Notes: generated by a model not told the origin, from the letters alone. A DNA stretch of 64,000 nucleotides from Crambe crambe (GCA_963924555.1 OZ004594.1:744001-808000), one strand, 5' to 3'. Positions 41,271 to 55,587 are shown, counted from the first letter of the stretch. Translations and numbers: made by a program.

Positions 41271-43874
41271 CTAGTTCCCAGAACTCACAAAGCCTATGAC
41301 GATTACAAGTGAGAAAGCCAGTGCTATAGCCAACACAAGACCAATCTTCTGTCCCTGTATGTAGACAAACATGAAGGATGAGTGGGCATAACAGCCAGCA
41401 TCAATCCTATATCACACACACTTGATCACAGAGCTCACTGAAACCTGTTCTGCAAAATTGTAATACATCAGTTGCTGCATTCAGAAAAAAAAAAGAAGGT
41501 GGGGAGTGAATTGAACCTCATGACAATGTTTTGTTTTGCTTTACAATTGCTTCTCCTGTATTCAAAACATGTTGTTGTACTTGTTCCTGCACTAAACTGT
41601 GGACATGCCCACAAGAGCTGGAAGTACAGAGTTGTAGTAAGACTCAATCCGACATTAACCAGCAGCCAAATAAGTAAAAAGACAAGAGAGATCACCATCA
41701 ACTGCAAATAAGGGAGAAGTCTTACATGTAAACAAGTAATGTTACAGTGCAGGTGAGTTGATTGGCATGTCCCATTGAAAATACTATAGCTACCCCTTAT
41801 CCCGAGACTATCTAAAATTCCCTCCAAGAATGACAAACGGTTGGCTATTTGGACGTTCCAGTTTCACTATAGCCTCATAGCCAGGCCCCGGGGGAGGGGG
41901 GACTGCCCCACTAAGCCTGGGTATGAAGCTAGTTCCATTAAAGCTGTTATATAGACTAGTGAAAGAGCCATGTCTGTCACTCACCACTTTGGTACATGCT
42001 CCTCCAACACACGACTTGATACTGTTGTGGTAGAGCTCATCTCGGACGTAGCCGGTGATGCAGTACGCCATCACTGTGGAGAAGATCAGAGGGACAAGGC
42101 TACCAACTGTCAAGAATGCCAACACAGGTGAAAATATGGGTGTCCTAGAGGAGGTGGAGTGATAATGTTTGCATGCACTAATGAAATTTGACACAAGGTA
42201 ACTTACTAAAGTAGTTTTAACTGATTAGTGACATAAGTGAAGTAATTATGATAATAACTATTGTATTGACTACATGCACAGGCTATATGGGCAATACTGT
42301 ACAGTTGTGCTTGGCAAATAATGGAACTCCTGAATAGCAGATTGTTTGACAGGCATTTTTATTAATTGTTCCAAGTCCTTTGATGGCAAAAGGTGAGATG
42401 ACTCCCTACATGCACCTCCACTTCCCACTTAGCTACACAAGATGTAGCTCTTTCTTGTTCCTCTTGTCTTCAGCAGTTATCCAGAACTCAGCAAGAGGCC
42501 CTACAGAGTGCTGAATTCCATCCTCTGTCTACACTGAATGGAATGCACTAACGACTGCTATTAATATCTCATTATGATGATCAGCCCCCTCGTATGTGTC
42601 TCCCCCACCCACCAAAATATTTAAAGACTCCATGCAAGGAATTAAAACCACATCCAGTAGCTACTTTCATGCAGCAAAACCACTTCAAGATGCATTGCAG
42701 TTTGTGAGCTGAAGTGAATTCGTTATCATACAGTAATCTCAGCTACAAATTCAATCATGCACTGTTTTAGCTGAATACACAATTTTAATTAACTCAATGG
42801 TAGCAACATAACTCTCAGACTTTTAACTATCCAGCACTCAAACTCACTCACAATTGAGCAAAGAGAGTACTGGCATGTGCTGTGATGATGCTGTACACTG
42901 CAGAAGAGATGAAGCCCACCAGGCCCACCAGGGTCATACTCAGAGCGAAAATAGTGCCATAGGGAGTGGAATAGCAGCACAGCTTGCAGCAGTGACATCT
43001 CTCCGCTGCACAGTGAATGCAACATGAGTGTGTGTTGTATGCTGGTTAATATAATAGTCCTGAATGTATATGGCTACCATAATCTATAGGATTAAATGTA
43101 GAGCAGTGAGACACTTCTTGGAATCCACTCAACTAGGTAGGAAAGTGAATTTTAAGAAAGTACCTCACTACCCTCATCTACCCTATATAAGTCTAACTAG
43201 CTAGTCATAATATAATACCCAGCAAGTTCCTGAACACTATAATTATCTGCCCAGCTGTCTGCCATGTCATTGTATAGTTAGAATACTTTGTACATCTATG
43301 TATGGCTACAGTTTAGCCTATACCCTCTTTAAAGCATTCTAGCTATGTGACATATTGAAATATGAACTTCAAAAAATTCTTACATCTTCCACCTACACAC
43401 AGCAACATTGCAGCTTGAGCCCACACTGCATGCAAGTCTCTTAGAGGTCCTATGGGAGATATCAGATAGCTAGCTGTACCATGGCTTGCTGTGTCATTAA
43501 AGAGAGACTTCAAAGGGAACCAAGACACAGATCTAATGGTTTAGTGCTTTTTGGGCAATGCTAGCTTACGAGTAGTTTGTACAGCTACACTTCTATGAAC
43601 TGTTCACAAACAGGATATTTATGCACTGCAACTTGCTACTGTAACATCATGCAGGGAGTCAACAAGAAGTGTTAAATATTGGATTTAGTATTATTTCCTA
43701 GCTAGCTTGCTCAGCTGACAATGAAATAATGATAGATCTAGAGCTACATGGTCTGAAGCCTTATACTGTGATCACTATATTAAAGGCTAGCTCAATGAAA
43801 GTTAGCTACTAAGCCAGCAATTGATCATGACTACTGTCACAGATAGAGGATCAATGAAAGTAGTACTCACCCAT
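41271..43874 (-). CDS. Four-TM proteolipid-like membrane protein (PLP/M6-like?), copy 1
   Basis: Five exons with consistent phases: 43874-43871, 43005-42852, 42144-41985, 41701-41517, 41406-41271. They encode about 212 residues starting MAERCHCCKLCCYSTPYG. Four hydrophobic segments: TM1 after the Cys cluster (TIFALSMTLVGLVGFISS), TM2 (LAFLTVGSLVPLIFSTVMAY), TM3 (VISLVFLLIWLLVNVGLSL), TM4 (LVLAIALAFSLVIVIGFV). A Cys-bearing loop lies between TM3 and TM4. The N-terminal CxCCxxCC cluster right before TM1, a CxxxC loop after TM2 and overall topology recall PLP/DM20/M6 proteolipids, whose N-terminal cysteines are palmitoylated. Sequence identity to that family is low by eye, so the family name is tentative; the gene model is firmer. 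Exon 4 uses an ATGAG|GTTC donor. Confidence 0.7.
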
Positions 43875-43992
43875 CCTAGTAAAAAAAATTTTTTCTGCAG
43901 ACTGGTCTTTTTCTCTCTCTCTAGCTCTCTCTCCTCTCGCTCGCTCGCTCTCCGGCCGGCCGGATCATAAAGTCATGCATAGGCAATTACGA

Positions 43993-44006
43993 TCGCGCAT
44001 GCGCAT
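43993..44006. promoter_or_regulatory. NRF1-type palindrome upstream of proteolipid-like gene 1
   Basis: cgcgcatgcgcatt; the core gcgcatgcgc is 43995-44004, about 120 bp upstream of the start codon at 43874. A CT/CG-rich tract (43915-43965) lies between. It matches the consensus YGCGCAYGCGCR. Confidence 0.6.
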
Positions 44007-44264
44007 TTGTTTGAGGGAAATCACATTTGTTACAAACAACTGCAGGGCTCTCCCCACGGATACTATGGGGAGGTCAGCTAGTCCAGTTCTTTTCATAAAT
44101 GAAATCACAGTAATGAAGGAGAATATAAAACTACGTATCCTATTGCTTAATTAAAATCACAGTACTATGATGAAGGAGACCAAAGAAAAGATATATTGTA
44201 ATCCCCCCATTTAAGGGGTTCTGCTAATAGACTGGAGTTTGATGAATGAAATCACCCTCACACA

Positions 44265-44590
44265 TTGACAATCACAGTGCAAGTAAGTAGAATGTAGTCC
44301 CAATCCGTTGATCACGCTCTTCTAGAAGAGCAATCCTCTTATGTAGAAGCACATAGGAACGTATCGTGGGAAGTGGGAGACATTGTCCCAGATTTTGAAC
44401 TTGGCAAAACTACCTGTGCCCTCTATATAAGGTAAAGTGGACACCTTGCCATTTCTACATCCATTTGGCAAGCAGCTTCTGTTTTTCTGCTCCCTCGACA
44501 TGGCAGAGTGCATACAATCAAAGAATGTCACTTAAAAAGTAACTACACAGTAGACAATAAATCATCATACTTGCAGAACTTCTTAAGAGT
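44265..44590 (+). pseudogene. Inverted ERCC1 exon 2 relic
   Basis: On the plus strand, aacgtatcgtgggaagtggg continues in frame as [20 protein letters not shown], followed by CALYI and a GTAAAG donor. This is the same as ERCC1 exon 2 at 52641-52744, but in the opposite orientation. Homology extends into both flanking introns (reverse complement of about 52490-52810). An in-frame TAG replaces codons near the exon start (cttatgtagaagcac), so it is broken. No other ERCC1 exons are near. Confidence 0.88.
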
Positions 44591-45560
44591 GGGAGGGGGT
44601 TGCAGTGCTGGTGTGTTGGATGGTTATCACTCCTGTACTGTATCCACACTGTGCTATTCTTTTCTCTCCAGGTGCTGAGGAACATTGGGTATCGTACTTA
44701 GGGTGTCCCTTTATACTATACCTAACACAGCTGGACGAATTAAGCAGGGTAAGTGTGATGGCGGAAATGAAATTAGTGTGGATGACGACTATTGCTAATA
44801 AACACAGGCAGACAAATTAAGCAGGGTAAGTGTGATGGTATTGAAATTTCAGCTATTGCTAATTGACGTAGTGTCATCCTGTCCTGCTCTAATTATTTCA
44901 ATCATCTCTTTCACTGACACGATTTTTCCCTGAGCTTGACACCAGCCCCCCTCAGTCTCTCCTCTCTGTCAATCAATCAGGTTGCACTGCACTGAGCATG
45001 CTCAGTAGTGACACACTGAGTTCATTTCAATGATGGAAATAGCTCCTCCCCCATCATTAGCATATACTGTTAGTACATGAAGACAATAGCCACTTGATTT
45101 CCAATTTGTATCATGTAGCTAGAGGCCTTTCTTCTCCTTCCATTATTAGGATGCTACAGCTTTCAACCAACCGCAGGCTGGCATAGCCTCGTAAGGCTGG
45201 CACTACAGCTAAAACTCATAATTATATTTAAATTGCAAAGAGATACATGTATACCTTGCAAATGAGTGGCTTGCAAGATAAGCACCATGGCTATGGACTC
45301 TAGTAATATTTTTCTGTATCTGGCCGTTCAGTGTATAAACCAGGAACAATCTTCATTTTCTCTGAAGATGCTCTGAGTCTGATGCTCACCGCCAGTTGAT
45401 TTGGAATGGGACCTATGAGATGCAGATCAGCAAGGCTTGTGTGGTCATTATGCGCCCATGTACGTATTATGCAAATAATGCGCCCCATGCGCCACGCCCA
45501 AGGTCCTTCAAAACAGAAATCAAGAGCACAAAGCATCTGCTGACTTAAAAGAAACTCGCT
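44591..45560. other. Intergenic region upstream of the death-domain GTPase
   Basis: No gene seen. It contains a short local duplication (aattaagcagggtaagtgtg at about 44738 and 44816). A cluster of tgcgccc/atgcgcc motifs at 45449-45492, 70-110 bp before the GTPase start codon, may be promoter elements. Confidence 0.5.
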
Positions 45561-48500
45561 ATGGAAGAGGAGGAAGAGGAAAAGTTTCAAAAGGTAAGAA
45601 AACTATCAGGTGGTGCCCATATTTTTTGCCTGTGTACATGTCCTAAGCTTATTTAAAAGATTTATGTGTAGACAGCTACAGTACAGCTAATCAGAGATAA
45701 TCAAAAAGGCCGCCTAGGCGGAAAGACTGCAGCTGGCCGGCGAGTCATTATCTAGCAGCTGCTGATTTTAGTCCAGACACTATCTAGGGCTCTAGCTAGC
45801 TGCGTATTGTTTAGCATTTAGGTGTAGAATATTCTTTAGGTTTGAGTAGAGCTATGCCATTGTGTAGTTAGCTACTTGAGTGTGCTAGAATAGTTGCTGT
45901 GACTGGTTTGTTTCTTCACAGATAAAGGAACATGAGAAAAGGATAGAGTGGTTATTGGAGGTAAGTTGTTTGTGGAAGTAGCTGCTTGTGTTGGTCCAGT
46001 GCCTCCAGCAAGACCCTCCAGTCACTTCAAGCACCTTAGGCCCATAGCAGGAGGCACATAATACATAACAACAGCCTGTTAAGATTGAGGGGTGCTCGTT
46101 TGCAGGGAGGAGTTGCTTGTTGGAATGCTGGACTACTCGACCTTAAAGCAGTTACCTCCAGTATTATTTGCCCCACTGTTTTGAGGGTGCTCCTCATCTG
46201 GAATTTCCACAGGAAGGCCAAACCCCCTGTTCAATTTTATGACTAAAATGCTGACTCAGCATAATCCCTGTGCACCTCTGCCGGGGGAAGTGGGTGGGGT
46301 CTTGAGACTCGTGTACCCCATGGCACTATTGAGCATAACATGTAACGAAGGTTCTCCATGTTTGGAATCTGCAGCTCAAATGCCTTGCATGCTAGACCCC
46401 TGCTCAATTTTCGACAGACCATAATACCCCCATGCGGGTCTGCCGAGGGAAATGGGCGGGGCCTGGCGACTCATGACCCCCATGACCTTCTGGAGCATAC
46501 TTCACTCTACACGTTCTCCAAGTTTGGAGGCCGTAGCTCACATGCTGTGCGTGTGGTGATTTTTTTTTGTGGTGCATGATGGCTGTCTTTGTGTGTTGGT
46601 TGTATGGTTGTCTCACCTTCTCTCTCTCACTCCTCACAGGACAAGGCATTCTATCAGAGGTGGATAGAGTTCAGGGAACAGGTGAGTGATGAGTGTAGCA
46701 GTGGTGTGATGAGGGCGTGGCATGTGGCCCAGTCCATACCTAGTGTGTGTTCCATGTGTGCAGAGGATTGCTGAATGCAAGGAGGAGTTGGACCAGCCCT
46801 CCCTGTCTGTGGAGAGGAGGAAGGAGCTGGAGGAGGAGGTGCAGGATTATGAGGGATACACCCAGAGTTGTAAAGAAACCATCCAAAAGTATGAAGAAGA
46901 AATAAAGGAGAGAGAAAATGCCCTCAGGCAACTGAATTGTAAGTATCAAGATGTATAAGTACTTGGCACTAATTAGATGATGTAGCAGTACATGGTGTAA
47001 TGTAAATAATACCCCCAAGCTAAAATAAGTGTGTGGTATATGTAGCGCATGTAATTAGTAGTTGTAGAAATTAATTAGTGGTTAATTAAAAGTAGGTGAA
47101 AATAATTAAAGTTTGAAAGGCCATAACTTTTGAATGGAAAGTGCTATAGTCTTCATTTAAACACCATTCTGCTCAGAAAAATTCTCTCTTCTCTCTGTAC
47201 AGTGATATCTTTCCCTAAGACTTGTGCTATCTAGATAATTAATTTTATTACTTTCTTTAAAGGAATTTTATAGAATATAAAGTGACTTTCTATTGTTTGT
47301 AGTGGATATATGAAGTAAATATGTGTATATTCACAAAGTCCTTCTTCTCTCTTCATTAGCTTCTTCTCCTGGACCCCCCAGACCTCCTGAACCCCCTGGA
47401 CCTCCCTCTGAGCCTGTCCTTCCAGCTGAAGGACCCACCAACCCTCCTACTGAACCTGGTGAGCTGACTCCTAGTAACCAAATGCAGCAACAAGTCACTC
47501 ACAGACCAGAGTGGACTTACTGTATCCCTTGTGTAGGAATCAGACATCTTGTCCTTAATTAACTGTCTAAGGTGCCTGTGCAATATAGAGATATCGGTAA
47601 TGAGCCATAAGCGGCTTTCCACACTTACCCCTCAGAGTTCTCATCATAATATTATGTTGTGGTATTCTCTCTTCATGCTATAGGTGGAAAGAAAGAGGCA
47701 CTGGCAACATCAATGGATGATGACAAAGGTAGGATGACTTTTAGTTCTAATTAGTAAGCACCCTCCACTCCCCCTTAAATTCAACCTCCTCCTTAACCCA
47801 AAGTGATTATATTTACGCAGGAGTGACGTTGTCAAGTCCTCTGGATGAAGCCACTAGAATAAAATTGGTGAGTAGAATACATGTGTTGGAGTCCTTGTAA
47901 GCACGAGTCCAATAATAACATGTTTCCTACTAGAGAAATGCAATGCATTGTGGGGCGAGCCTGAGCTGAATGTGATGCATGTTCCCTTTTAGCAAGGGTG
48001 AAACAATGAGAATGGCCTCTCTTTCTGAAAACAATCTCTGGTCTGCATTCTCTGAGACTGGCCAGCTGTCTGTGACATCAACTGCTGACTTACACTCTCC
48101 CTCAAGCACTGTCTTTTCTCTGTAGCTGTGCTTTGAGCAGGATGTCTTGCCTTCTATCTCGTACTTTCTTCTTTCTGTTCAGCGGTCTTGCTAATTTGAT
48201 CCATTCTTTAGTAGCTAGTTAGCATCTGCTATTCGATGCTTGAGGCATTCTTTTCTCTGGGCCAGCATTGTCTCTAGATTTCTCGATCTACGCATTCTTT
48301 CTGTTCAGCTAGCCTCTATATAGCTCTCTTAGCTTATAGCACATGTTTATATACGCATGTGCGTCTACTGCACTGTGATGTAATGTTACCAGATGATCGT
48401 CACAGAGAAAAACCACTATTATATATAATGCGAATTCTAGAGCCAACTCGCTCGCTCAGGCTCGCCCCAATCATGTGGAAAGATTTCCAGGCTTTTATAT

Positions 48501-50580
48501 TCTGATCATTTTTCATAGCATGACAATGCAATGGAGAAAGGGCATGTTGATACGAGTATTATCAAGGCGGTAATTGTGGGAGCAGCTGGAGCTGGCAAGT
48601 CCTCTTTCGCATCTCTCCTTTTTGACGTCATTCTTCCACATTTCCGAATCAGTACGGGAGTCATCGAGAAAGCCAAGAGGGTCATGACCACCTGTCTGAG
48701 GTTAGGCATGACTGAAGCACTAAACAATCAAGTCTGGGAGGTGGTTGGAGCTGAGGAACTTATAACTATTCTTGCAGACGCCATCAACGCGAACATTGAC
48801 GTTGATTCCACTTCTTCTGGTGTTTTCGTGCAGCAGAAATCAAATAATGGAGCTTCGAAAGAGCATGGAAGTTTTGATTCGGCCAGTAGCTCAACGTTTA
48901 CCGACTACACTGTGGCCAGAACGACTGTGATCAAGCTGATTGGTCGATCCAAGAAAGGTAGATTGCTGAAAATGACTTGGATCTACCTGATTGACAGTGG
49001 TGGGCAGCCTCAATTCCACGAGCTTCTTACGGCTTTCCTTCGAAATGCTACGCTCGGTATCTTCGTTTTTAGGCTGTGCGATCAGCTGGATGATAAACCA
49101 CAAATTGAATATTATGGAGAAGATGGCAAGCCTCTTGGTGAATCGTATCCTTTTCCCATGAGCCACAAGGAAATTTTCCAGCACTGTGTCCAGACCATCT
49201 ATTCCCTCCCCTCCACTTCCGCTGTAGAGAAGGGGCAGGAGGCACCTCGGCCTAAAATCTTAGTAGTTGGGACGCATCGCGATAAAGAAGAAGATTGTCC
49301 CGAGAGTCGTGAGCAAAAAGATCAGGTGCTTAAAGGTATTTTGCACCCTGGATCAGAGTCCGACTCAAGACCAGTTAGTGATGTCATCTACTATGGGAAG
49401 GGCTGCATATTCCCCCTCAATGCTCGATCACCAAATGCAGAAGACAAGGAAGTAGTTGGTAAAGTTCGATGTGAAGTGGAACACCTTGCACCTCCACATA
49501 CACCGATCCCCCTCCAATATTATGCCTTCGAGCTGGAAATCGAAAAGCGATTGAAAGATAATCAGCAACAGGTCATAAGCGTTCACGATTGTCTAAATAT
49601 TGCACTTTCTCTCCATTTCACAGAATCCGCAGGCAGAGCAGCTATCCTTCATCTCGACAGTCTCAACCTCATTCAGTACTTCCCTTCGAGTGCTGAGGAA
49701 GTCATCTTCTGTGATCCCAATGTCCTCCTCAATAAAGTCAACGAGCTGATCAAGAAGAGCTACAGCTTGAGAGGTGGTTCAGAACCTCTAGCCGATACTG
49801 GTGGAAAGTGGATCAACTTCCATCAGCGTGGTGAGGTGACCTTGGATATCCTTGAAAAGTTTTCTTGTGGTTATGTGCCAGGTCTGTACGACCACCACAC
49901 TGTGGCCAAGATCTTTGAAGATCTCTTGATTCTTACTCCACTTGACCTTGATCTCAACCTGTACTTCATGCCCGCTTTACTTGATATCAAGAACGTCAAA
50001 GATATTCAGCGACCAACCAAAAAGTGCCTTGTTATAGCTTTCCCCTCGGGGTATGCCCCCTTGGGACTCTTTTCTTCTTCTGTTGCTTTTCTTACTTCAA
50101 CCCAAAACAAGTGGCCTTCTCGTTGGAAGTTTTTCCTTAAAAGTGGTCAGCTTTTCAGGAATGCAATCACCTTTGAAGCAGGTTTGGCTCGTGTCACTTA
50201 TTTAGATCTTTCCACTTACTTCGAGATTCACGTGGAGACCCGTGTTGAATATGCTGTTGCTACCATGCGCCAAGTGGTGAAGACTGGTGTCTGCAAAGCT
50301 CTCGATGAATCTATCAGAGTGCGCAACATCAGCAATGCTTCCTACACTCTTGCTTTTCCATGTCCCTGTGACTCAAAGGTTGGAAATGGGTGTAAAGATT
50401 TTCATTTGGCAGAGATAGATGATGAAAGTCTACCAGGAAAGAAGTTCTGGAAGTGTAAGAAGAATCCAGGTGAATGTGGTGAGCTTGAACAACACCATGT
50501 GGAGTGGCTGAGCACACAAGAAAAGGAAGCTGAAGCTAAAAATAAAGAAGGTAGGTCACTAAAACAGCGATAATCTGTCC

Positions 50581-50615
<35 letters not shown>

Positions 50616-50953
50616 GATACTCGATGCTCCCTTGGAATGGCTGACCATTTTGAAGTCACTGAGCTGCTTGAAGATCTAGACAAGAAGGATGTTATAAAGT
50701 TGGGGACAGCTCTTGGATTGTCCTACATCAAACTGAAGAAAATGGAAACATTTCCAGAAGATATGGCTGCTGCCTGGCTTAGAGGAGATGATGACGTTAA
50801 CAAAAAAAGTGGTCCTCCCAGCTGGGAGAGTCTAGCCACAGCTCTCGATAGAACTCGTCACACAGATATAGCCTCTAAGGCCAGGAAGGTGAGTATGGAA
50901 GGAGAGGTGGAGAGATACTACTTAATATTGTCTTCCAATTGCAGAAGAAATGA
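45561..50953 (+). CDS. Coiled-coil / Pro-rich / Roc-COR-like GTPase with C-terminal death domain
   Basis: Ten exons with agreeing phases (45561-45593, 45922-45960, 46640-46681, 46764-46938, 47360-47458, 47684-47728, 47821-47867, 48519-50550, 50617-50888, 50945-50953) give 930 residues. Order: acidic start and charged coiled coil (about 1-96, KEEL...KELEEEVQDYEG); Pro-rich linker (PGPPRPPEPPGPP); P-loop GAAGAGKSS; switch-II-like DSGGQPQF; G4-like GTHRDK; then a region resembling COR domains (LHLDSLNLIQYF, VIFCDPNVLLNKVNELI). Next is a Cys/His cluster (FPCPCDSK ... CKDFH ... CKKNPGEC) and a death domain (ADHFEVTELLEDLDKKDV ... SGPPSWESLATALDRT). ROCO-type GTPases with death domains are usually signalling scaffolds in innate immunity or cell death. 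Cytoplasmic; no TM or signal peptide. Exon 8 alone holds the whole GTPase-COR part. Ligand, partners and pathway are unknown. Confidence 0.85.
46220..46560. repeat. Tandem duplication (about 175 bp, two diverged units) in a GTPase-gene intron
   Basis: Units share tgccg(g/a)gggaa(g/a)tggg, gactc(g/a)tg(t)accccatg, gagcata and gttctcca(t/a)gtttgga. The ORFs across it are not supported as coding. Confidence 0.65.
47952..48468. mobile_element. TIR element in the last intron before the GTPase exon
   Basis: ggggcgagcctgagc at the left end and its exact inverse gctcaggctcgcccc at the right end delimit about 517 bp without coding potential. The right end is 50 bp upstream of the 48519 splice acceptor of the death-domain GTPase gene. 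No clear target duplication was seen. Confidence 0.65.
50584..50610. repeat. (CA)n microsatellite before the death-domain acceptor
   Basis: About 13 CA units, immediately followed by ctgcag and the exon start at 50617. It occupies the polypyrimidine position of this very short (66 bp) intron. Confidence 0.9.
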
Positions 50954-51047
50954 TTGTTGACATTCCTCCTTCACTTTCAAGTCTACTCCAACACTCAGGT
51001 GAGCTTCAATTAGGATCATTTAGTAGGTTCAGTTGCATAGGTACAAG

Positions 51048-51074
51048 GGGGGGGGGGGGGGGGGGGGGGGGGGG
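51048..51074. repeat. Poly-G run
   Basis: About 27 consecutive G residues; similar runs occur at 19038-19054, 52016-52042 and 63070-63079. Length is likely unreliable in any assembly. Confidence 0.85.
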
Positions 51075-51526
51075 AGGGGGGCAGTAGTTATGTTGTTGAA
51101 CTCAGGGGCTACACTTTGTGTCCCTTAATTAATAGTCACAGGCCTAGATAGTAGAATCAACTGCCTTCCCTTGAGTTATGCAAGGCATTGCATGAGACTT
51201 CCTTGGGGTCATTTATTATGATTATCTGTATCATGTGATTCTGCAGATCCAGCTCCTTTCATTGCACATGCCTTCCTTGGAACTCAATATGCACATCTTT
51301 GAATTTATTTTTGATTCTGATTTGGTATTAATCGTTAATTTATAAACCTATCGCGATCGCGTATATAATTGACCCGTGATTCGGACGACCTTTACCAACT
51401 TGTCTGGTAATATGCGTACTCTGTCTCATCAAAAACATGATAACATGCACCTGTATGTTGCTGGGCTGGACTATGTGCCATAACCCTGCACATTTAAAAT
51501 TTTGACTCTGATAATAATCTTAATAA

Positions 51527-53099
51527 CTAACTGCTAACAGATTTATGCCTAACAAAGGGTTCGTGGAATAAGGCATGAAGTCGCTGTGCCTGTGGAAATC
51601 AGAATTTTAATAACAAAATTTGCATGATTCATGCAAACAACACCTTTTGTGGACCCAGTCCTGGACAGAGAGTGAGGTCTTCCTTGGATGAATTAATAAT
51701 CCCTTCCATTGTCTATATGCAATAACCACATAAATCAATTCAAAAGGATCATGACAATAACTAACCTTGAATGTATTCAGGAGTGTGCCAGCATCAGTCT
51801 TGTTAATCTTTTTCACTGTTGTTAAACACTCAGTAACCTACATGAGAAAACAATTAGCCATGATTGCAGGGTTCTCCTCACAGTGTATAATGGATAGAGT
51901 GACAGCTGCTCACCCTAGAAGAGAAGTCACTGTCTATCCTTTCCTTGAGGATGTCAGGAGGTTTGTTTTCATATGCCTTGTAAGTCTCCAAGTAACGAGC
52001 AGCTTCTTCATAGCTGGGGGGGGGGGGGGGGGGGGGGGGGGGAGAAGGGGAGGGGAGGGGGAAACAATAAAATCTTGATAGACCAACTGAGATACCAATA
52101 ATAATACCTCCAAGCCACTATGAGTGTGAGGTCAGCCAATAGTGCAATCTTTGCCAGTTCTTTCAGTGGTTTCTGGTTCTCACTCTGATTCAGGCACAAG
52201 ACAAGTATATCTGATCAAAAGCCTCTGATCTGAGAGTCTACACTTCTTACAGTGTCCACGTGGACCAGGAGGACTCTGAGGGAGTACTGCCTTCCTAAGG
52301 ATTTGAGTCGGTCGTGAATGTAGTTTGGATGGAAGGAGTGATAGCGAATGCTACAGAAATATTTTTATAATTTTCCTTAAGTAGAATGGAGTTTGATGGA
52401 TCAGGACCAATCCCCCTGTTTAAGGGGTTCTGCAAGTAGACTGGAATTTGATGGATATTGGAATGAGGGGGACGAAATTGTAACCCTGATTCTGCAAGTA
52501 GATATTGTCTACTGTGGTTACTTTTTTTAAGTGACATTCTTAAGCACTCTGCCATCACAACCATAACTATGTCATAGGGAGCAGAAAAACAGAGGCTGCT
52601 TCCCAAATGGATGTGGAGATGGCAAGAGGAAGGTGGTTACCTTATATAGAGGGCACAGGTGGTTTTGCCAAGTTCAAAGTCTGGGACAATGTCTCCCACT
52701 TCCCATGATACGTTCCGTATGTACTTCATAAGAGGGTTGCTCTTCTGGAAGAGAGTGGTTGACATGCATGATCAACAGATTGGGACTACATTCTACTTTA
52801 CTTACTTGCATTGCATTTGCTATGATTGCGTGAGGGTGGTATGTTGCTGGTGTTGCTTTATTTTGATGGTTATCACTGCTGCTGCTGCTACTGGCTCCCC
52901 CAGATTTGGATACACCAGCCCTTGATATCTTCACTGCAGGAGGTATGGCACCTTCACTGCATGAAATCTTTGGTAAATTTGGGCCTATTTTCTTTAAAGA
53001 TTTTTCCTCAAAGAGAGAAGGCTTAGAGCTTGTCCTGATCCTGTTGGCTTCTTTTATTTCTGCGACAGATGGAATAGAAAACCCTTCATTCTTTTCCAT
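51527..53099 (-). CDS. ERCC1: DNA excision repair protein ERCC1
   Basis: Non-catalytic partner of XPF in the structure-specific nuclease that cuts 5' of lesions in nucleotide excision repair and acts in crosslink repair. Eight exons, all in phase: 53099-52806, 52744-52641, 52350-52251, 52184-52108, 52013-51914, 51837-51766, 51712-51644, 51589-51527. They encode 292 residues (human 297). Motifs: [16 protein letters not shown] with [89 protein letters not shown]. The tandem helix-hairpin-helix is complete ([26 protein letters not shown]). The N-terminal about 98 residues are Ser-rich and poorly conserved, as usual. Start ATG at 53099 (MEKNEGFS). Divergent from the BRF-like gene. Confidence 0.96.
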
Positions 53100-53236
53100 A
53101 CTCAAGTGTAAATGCTGACTCAGCAAACAATTTAGAGTGTTAAAGTTCAAATGACGTAGTCTATACACTGGCGGCGCCGCCGACTTACAGCTAGCTTAGA
53201 GCATGGCAGCATAATCTAATGATGGCAGCATAATCT
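53100..53236. promoter_or_regulatory. Short bidirectional promoter, ERCC1 (-) / BRF-like (+)
   Basis: Only 137 bp separate the two start codons. It contains a CRE-like tgacgtag (53152-53159) and a perfect palindrome ggcggcgccgcc (53170-53181). Divergent housekeeping genes commonly share such a segment. Confidence 0.6.
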
Positions 53237-55381
<2,145 letters not shown>

Positions 55382-55587
55382 GAAACTTTTTCTTTGTCCT
55401 CCAGACTAACATTTACAACTGACAGCCTCAGGGCATGCATGAGGAGGAAGAAAGCATGTAGCTATTATTATCATCATCACAAATCAACAACTCTTATTTG
55501 AATAGAGTAAAATTTCATTGACCTCATTCTTTTGCAGTTGTACAGTAGATTTATGATGTATTTAAAAGGTTCCTCTTCTTCCCCTTT

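Noticed and set aside
46740-47018. Minus-strand ORF opposite the coiled-coil exon
   Set aside because: Antisense shadow of the plus-strand exon 46764-46938, which joins in phase with its neighbours.
51048-51074. Poly-G runs as biological signals
   Set aside because: Homopolymers of this kind are common assembly or slippage products; no supporting context.
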